Below, piece after piece: positions 4,944-8,918 of a stretch of DNA of 8,918 nt. A program made the translations under genes and the position numbers. Under the pieces are notes generated by a model, which was not told the origin of the DNA, searched no databases, and saw only the letters and a list, made by a program, of their open reading frames with translations. Origin of the DNA: JAMHZE01 sp964424715 (GTDB taxonomy: Bacteria > Pseudomonadota > Alphaproteobacteria > Rickettsiales > UBA8987); contig CAYRJW010000064.1 in NCBI GenBank assembly GCA_964424715.1, forward strand, positions 1 to 8,918, written 5' to 3'. Every line of letters starts with the position of its first letter. Position 1 is the stretch's first letter.

Positions 4944-7022
4944 TTAAGCAACCTTCGCTTTAACCTCAGCTGCCACATTCGCAGGAACCTGGTCATAATG
5001 TGCAAATTCCATAGTGAATGATGCGCGACCTTGGCTCATAGAGCGAAGCGTTGAAACGTAACCGAACATCTGTGCCAGTGGCACTTTTGCTTTTATCACT
5101 TTTGCGTTAGCTCTGTCATCCATGCTTTGTATCTGGCCGCGGCGGCTGTTTAAGTCACCTATTACATCACCCATGTAATTTTCAGGGGTAACAACTTCAA
5201 CCATCATTATTGGCTCAAGAAGTACAGGTTTAGCGGATTCCATTGCTTCACGGAAGCCGGCACGGGCTGCGATCTCGAACGCTAGTGCGCTTGAATCCAC
5301 ATCGTGGTAGGCACCGTCAGTAACGGTAACTTTGAAATCGATGGTTTGGAAGCCAGCGATTGGGCCGGTAGCGGCTTGCGCCTGAATACCTTTATCGATC
5401 GCAGGAATGAATTCCTTAGGTATGTTACCACCAACAACTTCATTCTCGAACTCATAACCGGTACCCGGTTCTTTAGGCTCGAATGTCATTTTGATCTTCG
5501 CATACTGACCAGAACCACCAGACTGTTTTTTGTGCGTATAAACGATATCGGTCTTTTTAGTGAAGGTCTCACGGTAAGCCACTTGCGGCGCGCCGATGTT
5601 AGCTTCAACGCCGAATTCGCGTTTCATACGATCAATGATGATCTCAAGGTGTAACTCGCCCATTCCTTTAAGGATGGTCTGACCTGTTTCATCATCGGAA
5701 GATACGCGGAGCGAAGGATCCTCAGCCACAAGACGGCCGATAGCTGTACCCATTTTCTCCTGATCGGCTTTGGTCTTAGGTTCAACCGCGATCTCGATAA
5801 CAGGCTCAGGGAAATCCATACGCTCAAGGATAACCGGTTTATCATAATCGCACAGAGTATCACCGGTAGTTGTATCTTTAAGACCCGCAAGCGCAACGAT
5901 ATCGCCGGCTACAGCTTCTTTGATGTCTTCACGGTTATTGGCATGCATAAGTAGCATACGGCCAACACGCTCTTTCCTGTCTTTCACGGAGTTAAGAACT
6001 GAATCACCGGTTCTCATAGTGCCGGAATATATACGAACGAAAGTAAGTGAACCAACAAATGGGTCATTCATGATCTTGAATGCAAGGCCGGAGAACGGCG
6101 CTTTTTCATTAGCTTCACGGGTAACTTCAACATCAGGTTTATTGAAATCGAAACCTTTAACATCTTCAATATCAAGCGGAGATGGCAGGTAATCAACAAC
6201 TGAATCAAGCAGAGGCTGAACGCCTTTATTCTTGAATGCAGAACCGCAGTGAACCGGGAAGAATTTACGGGCGATAGTACCTTTACGGATAGCCGCTTTA
6301 AGCTCAGCTTCTGTAATTGCTTCGCCGTTCAGGTATTTTTCCATAAGCGCATCATCAGCTTCAGCAGCCACTTCTATAAGCTTATCATGCCATTCTTTTG
6401 CAGATGCCTGCATATCAGGGCGAATGTCGCGCATCTCAAATTTAGCGCCAAGCTCTTCACCTTTCCATACTATCTCTTTCATGCGAACAAGGTCAACAAG
6501 GCCTTCATGCTTCTCTTCAAGACCAATTGGAAGCTGTACAACCGCAGGGGTAGCGCCAAGCCTTTCTTTGATCATTTCAACGCAACGGAAGAAATTCGCA
6601 CCGGTACGATCCATTTTATTCACGAAGCACATTCTAGGTACTTCATATTTATCAGCCTGTCTCCACACCGTCTCAGATTGCGGCTCAACGCCTGCAACGC
6701 CGTCAAACACAGTAACCGCGCCATCTAATACGCGAAGTGAGCGTTCAACTTCAATAGTGAAATCCACGTGTCCCGGGGTATCGATGATGTTAACACGGTG
6801 ACCGTTCCAGAAGCATGTAGTTGCCGCTGATGTAATTGTAATGCCGCGTTCTTTCTCCTGCTCCATCCAGTCCATGGTGGCAGCACCTTCATGTACCTCA
6901 CCTATTTTGTGGGATTTGCCGGTGTAATACAGGATACGTTCTGTAGTAGTTGTTTTACCTGCGTCGATGTGCGCGCAGATACCGATGTTACGATACATAT
7001 TCAATGGAACTTTATCAGCCAT
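4944..7022 (-). CDS. fusA: Elongation factor G
   Basis: EF-G is the GTPase that drives ribosomal translocation and, with RRF, recycling. The 692-residue length is normal and all five domains are present. In the G domain the P-loop AHIDAGKT is at 17-24, RGITIT at 59-64, DTPGH at 81-85 with the catalytic His85, and NKMD at 135-138. Domain II is recognisable from PFSGLAFKIMNDPFVGSLTFVRIYSG and domain III from EDPSLRVSSDDETGQTILKGMGELHLEI. Domain IV has GGSGQYAKI and GGNIPKEFIPAIDKG, and domain V has MMVEVVTPENYMGDVIGDLNSRRG. It is canonical EF-G, not a tetracycline-resistance or mitochondrial type. AAGG (7030-7033) seven bases before the ATG supports the start. It is not in an operon: neither rpsG upstream nor tuf downstream is adjacent. 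Confidence 0.99.
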   Translation of the reverse strand: MADKVPLNMYRNIGICAHIDAGKTTTTERILYYTGKSHKIGEVHEGAATMDWMEQEKERGITITSAATTCFWNGHRVNIIDTPGHVDFTIEVERSLRVLDGAVTVFDGVAGVEPQSETVWRQADKYEVPRMCFVNKMDRTGANFFRCVEMIKERLGATPAVVQLPIGLEEKHEGLVDLVRMKEIVWKGEELGAKFEMRDIRPDMQASAKEWHDKLIEVAAEADDALMEKYLNGEAITEAELKAAIRKGTIARKFFPVHCGSAFKNKGVQPLLDSVVDYLPSPLDIEDVKGFDFNKPDVEVTREANEKAPFSGLAFKIMNDPFVGSLTFVRIYSGTMRTGDSVLNSVKDRKERVGRMLLMHANNREDIKEAVAGDIVALAGLKDTTTGDTLCDYDKPVILERMDFPEPVIEIAVEPKTKADQEKMGTAIGRLVAEDPSLRVSSDDETGQTILKGMGELHLEIIIDRMKREFGVEANIGAPQVAYRETFTKKTDIVYTHKKQSGGSGQYAKIKMTFEPKEPGTGYEFENEVVGGNIPKEFIPAIDKGIQAQAATGPIAGFQTIDFKVTVTDGAYHDVDSSALAFEIAARAGFREAMESAKPVLLEPIMMVEVVTPENYMGDVIGDLNSRRGQIQSMDDRANAKVIKAKVPLAQMFGYVSTLRSMSQGRASFTMEFAHYDQVPANVAAEVKAKVA

Positions 7023-7039
7023 AATTTTACCTTTAGTTA

Positions 7040-7053
7040 GTACTTAAAAGTAC
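7040..7053. repeat. Perfect inverted repeat in the fusA leader
   Basis: GTACTT (7040-7045) and AAGTAC (7048-7053) are exact complements around AA, only seven bases upstream of the fusA AAGGT ribosome binding site. It could be a small operator or a hairpin affecting fusA translation. With a two-base centre it is more credible as a DNA-binding palindrome. Confidence 0.4.
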
Positions 7054-7079
7054 ATGATTGTTTTATAAATTGTGCTGGC

Positions 7080-7107
7080 TTATTAACAGCTTTTTACCAA
7101 TTTACAA
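7080..7107 (-). promoter_or_regulatory. Possible fusA promoter
   Basis: On the minus strand TTGTAA (7102-7107), 16 bases, then TAATAA (7080-7085) is the best pair in the 152-base divergent region between fusA and the crotonase gene. It predicts a leader of about 50 bases that includes the 7040-7053 palindrome. Other AT-rich hexamers nearby make this tentative. Confidence 0.35.
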
Positions 7108-7174
7108 GGGGAAAATGTTTGCAAATCGTGCAAAAATCCATAAGATACAGGCCAATTTCAAATCAGGGGTTAAC

Positions 7175-8020
7175 ATGGCAATTTACGATGGCATCATTTT
7201 CAGCATAAAAGACAATATCGCAACCCTCACCCTGCGTGATGGCCATAATGTATTCAGCCCGCAGTTCATGAAAGAATTTACCTCAATATCCCATAGTATC
7301 TGCGATAATAAAAATATAGCGGCGATAACTGTAAAAAGTTCTCATCCCGAATATTTCAGCACCGGTGCGGATCTTAAACATCTATATTCCATCCTTGGAA
7401 ATAGAGAGCAGAATCACAAATATTCGCAGCAGGTAGTTCAGATGTTCAATGCCTACAGCAAGATCGATAAGCCCATATTCGTTTACAGCAGGCAGAAAGC
7501 GATCGGCGGTGGCGTATATTTCTTTACTGCTAATAAAAATGCTGTTGCGGTACTGGATAAAAGGGCATCATTTTCTTTTTTAAATCCCAGCCAGAGCGGC
7601 CTGATACCTATTGCAGGCGCTCCTTCACTGATAGACCGTATCGGCAAGGAAAATACCGAGATACTTCTTTCCGGTGATGAAAATGGTATACAGATCTTTG
7701 CAAAACATGCGATCAAAAATGGTTTGGTAAATGGTATTAAGGCCTCCCATGATATGGAGATTGGAAAAACTATTCAGGATCACAGAAAACCGATCAATGG
7801 AAAGATCGCCATGTCCACACAAGATATTTACCCGCAGGGCGATGCTATTATTTATCCACCGGTTGCTGCAATGGTCACCGAGATCAGCCATATGATATTA
7901 GCCGCACCGGAAAAGCTTGATGAGCGAGTGGCCGAGCTATTGACCGAAAATTTTATGAGCGAAGCAGGAATGAACAGCATCAGAAAATTTAATGAAAGAA
8001 CAAAGATAAAAACAATTTAA
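7175..8020 (+). CDS. Crotonase (enoyl-CoA hydratase/isomerase) family protein lacking both catalytic Glu
   Basis: The 281-residue product has the crotonase fold, whose members bind acyl-CoA thioesters. FSTGADLKHL (61-70) is the first oxyanion-hole strand. IGGGVYFF (110-117) is the second, followed by a helix and FLNPSQSGLIPIAGAPSLIDRIG. Aligned with rat enoyl-CoA hydratase, the GGGCELA glutamate (Glu144) is Tyr115 and the GQPEILLG glutamate (Glu164) is Ser139. The VNG before the glycines is also changed, to SRQ. It therefore probably does not hydrate enoyl-CoA. It may catalyse another crotonase reaction or only bind its ligand. The ATG at 7175 is chosen because AGGGG (7165-7169) lies five bases upstream. 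The frame extends to a TTG at 7058, inside the divergent promoter region, without such support. bolA follows after eight bases, so the two are probably co-transcribed. Confidence 0.88.
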   Translation: MAIYDGIIFSIKDNIATLTLRDGHNVFSPQFMKEFTSISHSICDNKNIAAITVKSSHPEYFSTGADLKHLYSILGNREQNHKYSQQVVQMFNAYSKIDKPIFVYSRQKAIGGGVYFFTANKNAVAVLDKRASFSFLNPSQSGLIPIAGAPSLIDRIGKENTEILLSGDENGIQIFAKHAIKNGLVNGIKASHDMEIGKTIQDHRKPINGKIAMSTQDIYPQGDAIIYPPVAAMVTEISHMILAAPEKLDERVAELLTENFMSEAGMNSIRKFNERTKIKTI

Positions 8021-8028
8021 ATCAGCCC

Positions 8029-8280
8029 ATGAAAGTAAAGGACAAAATAGAAAATATCTTAGCCGAAACCTTCTCCCCCGAACTGCTGGAGGTCATCAAC
8101 GAATCCCACAAACACAAAGGTCATGCCGGCTATTCCGAAGGCGGTGAGAGCCATTTTAAAGTGGTAATATCAACAAAAAATATCCCCGGCAATTCCCGGC
8201 TTGAAAAACACAGAAAGATAATCGAATCTCTGGGCGATATAGCAAAGAATATACATGCTTTGAGTATAGAGATGAAGTAG
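8029..8280 (+). CDS. bolA: BolA family protein
   Basis: BolA proteins bind monothiol glutaredoxins and share a [2Fe-2S] cluster with them, acting in iron-sulfur trafficking or regulation. Some also bind DNA. The 83 residues cover the whole compact domain. They include the amphipathic N-terminal helix (KVKDKIENILAETF), VINESHKHKGHAG (22-34) with the variable His-rich loop, ESHFKVVIST (40-49), the RLEKHRKI helix with the conserved His61, and the closing IHALSI with His76. The loop carries histidines rather than cysteine, as in BolA-H types. No Shine-Dalgarno sequence is visible before the ATG. The eight-base gap to the crotonase stop suggests translational coupling. No glutaredoxin gene lies next to it in the window, although the pair is often adjacent in alphaproteobacteria. 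Some genomes have several BolA paralogues, so the exact subtype is open. Confidence 0.95.
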   Translation: MKVKDKIENILAETFSPELLEVINESHKHKGHAGYSEGGESHFKVVISTKNIPGNSRLEKHRKIIESLGDIAKNIHALSIEMK

Positions 8281-8307
8281 ACAGCAACACAACATCTACC
8301 CTCTAAT

Positions 8308-8880
8308 TTATTGCCCCATCAGGGCTTCCATCGGGTCTTTTGGTTTATCATCGCCGCAGCGGTTCAGCCAGTCGCATTTGTCAACACTCGCACCCCATGC
8401 GGTGGAGCCGAAGCCGGGGGTTTTCACATCGAACATATCGGCGAACAGGCCGCGCTCGGCCTTGGTACTGGTGCCGAAAAGACTTTGCTTGATCATGGGT
8501 GCATCGTCCCTTCGGGCGCCCTTGGTTATATCAAGGTTATTGGTGGATAACAGAGACGGTGCATCCTCATTACCTTTATAGTCACCCGCAAGACTTCTGT
8601 TGATGGTGGCACGGCAGAAGTTGAAACCATCGTTCCATGCCTTGAAATAATATTCATTCTTTATCATGCTTACATCCTGCTTGAATTTGTACAGGGTCTT
8701 GTAATAGTTGTTACCATAGGCTGAAAGGCCTGATTCACAGCCATGCTGCCAGCCCATCTTCCATTCCGGCGGGGCAGATTCATCATATGATACTGTAAGA
8801 TCATATGATGGCTTGGTAGATGCCGCACAGGAGCACAGGAACAAAAGCATTATCATAATATGTAATATATTCATTCTCAT
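8308..8880 (-). CDS. Predicted lipoprotein with four conserved-looking cysteines
   Basis: The 190-residue product begins with a short hydrophobic signal (about 3-17) ending LCSC. Cys18 is the likely lipidated residue, because LCS before it fits a relaxed lipobox better than LFL before Cys16. The mature part has four further cysteines, in GWQHGCESG, FNFCRAT, DKCDW and NRCGD, which could make two disulfides in the periplasm. The first half has aromatic motifs (WKMGWQHGCESG, YGNNYYKTLYKF, YYFKAWNDGF). The second half is low in predicted structure and rich in Asp, Gly and Lys. The family is not recognised. ATG codons at 8880 and 8874 are both possible. GGA nine bases before the first favours it slightly. 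The gene converges on bolA with 27 bases between the stops and no clear terminator. Its upstream neighbour lies outside the window. Confidence 0.82.
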   Translation of the reverse strand: MRMNILHIMIMLLFLCSCAASTKPSYDLTVSYDESAPPEWKMGWQHGCESGLSAYGNNYYKTLYKFKQDVSMIKNEYYFKAWNDGFNFCRATINRSLAGDYKGNEDAPSLLSTNNLDITKGARRDDAPMIKQSLFGTSTKAERGLFADMFDVKTPGFGSTAWGASVDKCDWLNRCGDDKPKDPMEALMGQ

Positions 8881-8918
8881 ATCAGAATATCCATTGTGTA
8901 TCGCTTGAGGTTCCAGGA

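Noticed and set aside
5304..6801. Several open frames antisense to or out of frame with fusA
   Set aside because: All lie inside the certain EF-G coding sequence and are by-products of its codon pattern.
7058..7174. Upstream extension of the crotonase frame to a TTG at 7058
   Set aside because: The extension lies in the fusA/crotonase divergent promoter region and has no ribosome binding site, while the ATG at 7175 has AGGGG five bases upstream and begins the recognisable family sequence.
1..8918. CRISPR array, insertion sequence with transposase, integrase or attachment site
   Set aside because: No regularly spaced direct repeats and no transposase or integrase motifs occur in any credible open frame.

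Overview
The window looks like chromosomal DNA of an alphaproteobacterium. The EF-Tu N-terminus has the short KYFSKEFRAYDQID form of the region after the P-loop and the YMNKVDQVDD sequence. Two genes carry full CtrA-type boxes (TTAA-N7-TTAACC), a cell-cycle regulator motif of this class. Palindromic intergenic repeats and AT-rich accessory genes suggest a Rickettsiales- or Micavibrio-like lineage, but the family cannot be fixed from this sequence.

Layout from left to right. The 5' part of tuf runs off the left edge on the minus strand (1-431), behind a long structured leader and a good sigma70-like promoter. A 248-aa protein of unknown function follows (973-1719, +), driven by a CtrA-box promoter. 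A 575-base non-coding stretch comes next and ends in a 117-bp long inverted repeat. This lies just behind a secreted OmpA-family peptidoglycan-binding protein (2295-3362, -). A second CtrA-box promoter drives an unknown 239-aa protein (3577-4296, +), which converges with an unknown 141-aa protein (4300-4725, -) across only 3 bases. Then come a strong intrinsic terminator and a 96-bp nested palindrome, which form the 3' region of fusA (4944-7022, -). To the right are a divergently transcribed crotonase-family protein lacking both usual catalytic glutamates (7175-8020, +), bolA (8029-8280, +) and a cysteine-containing lipoprotein (8308-8880, -).

The core translation genes fusA and tuf keep the same orientation but are separated by about 4.5 kb of accessory DNA. 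Upstream of fusA lies a crotonase rather than rpsL-rpsG, so the classical str operon is split on both sides. Each factor gene appears to have its own promoter.

The most interesting signal is a 34-bp promoter module, identical at 28 positions, upstream of the two unknown plus-strand genes. It combines a full CtrA box with a -10 element at fixed spacing. In the second gene the predicted start of transcription coincides with the ATG, which points to a leaderless mRNA. The proteins share no visible similarity, so they look like two members of a CtrA-type regulon of unknown function.
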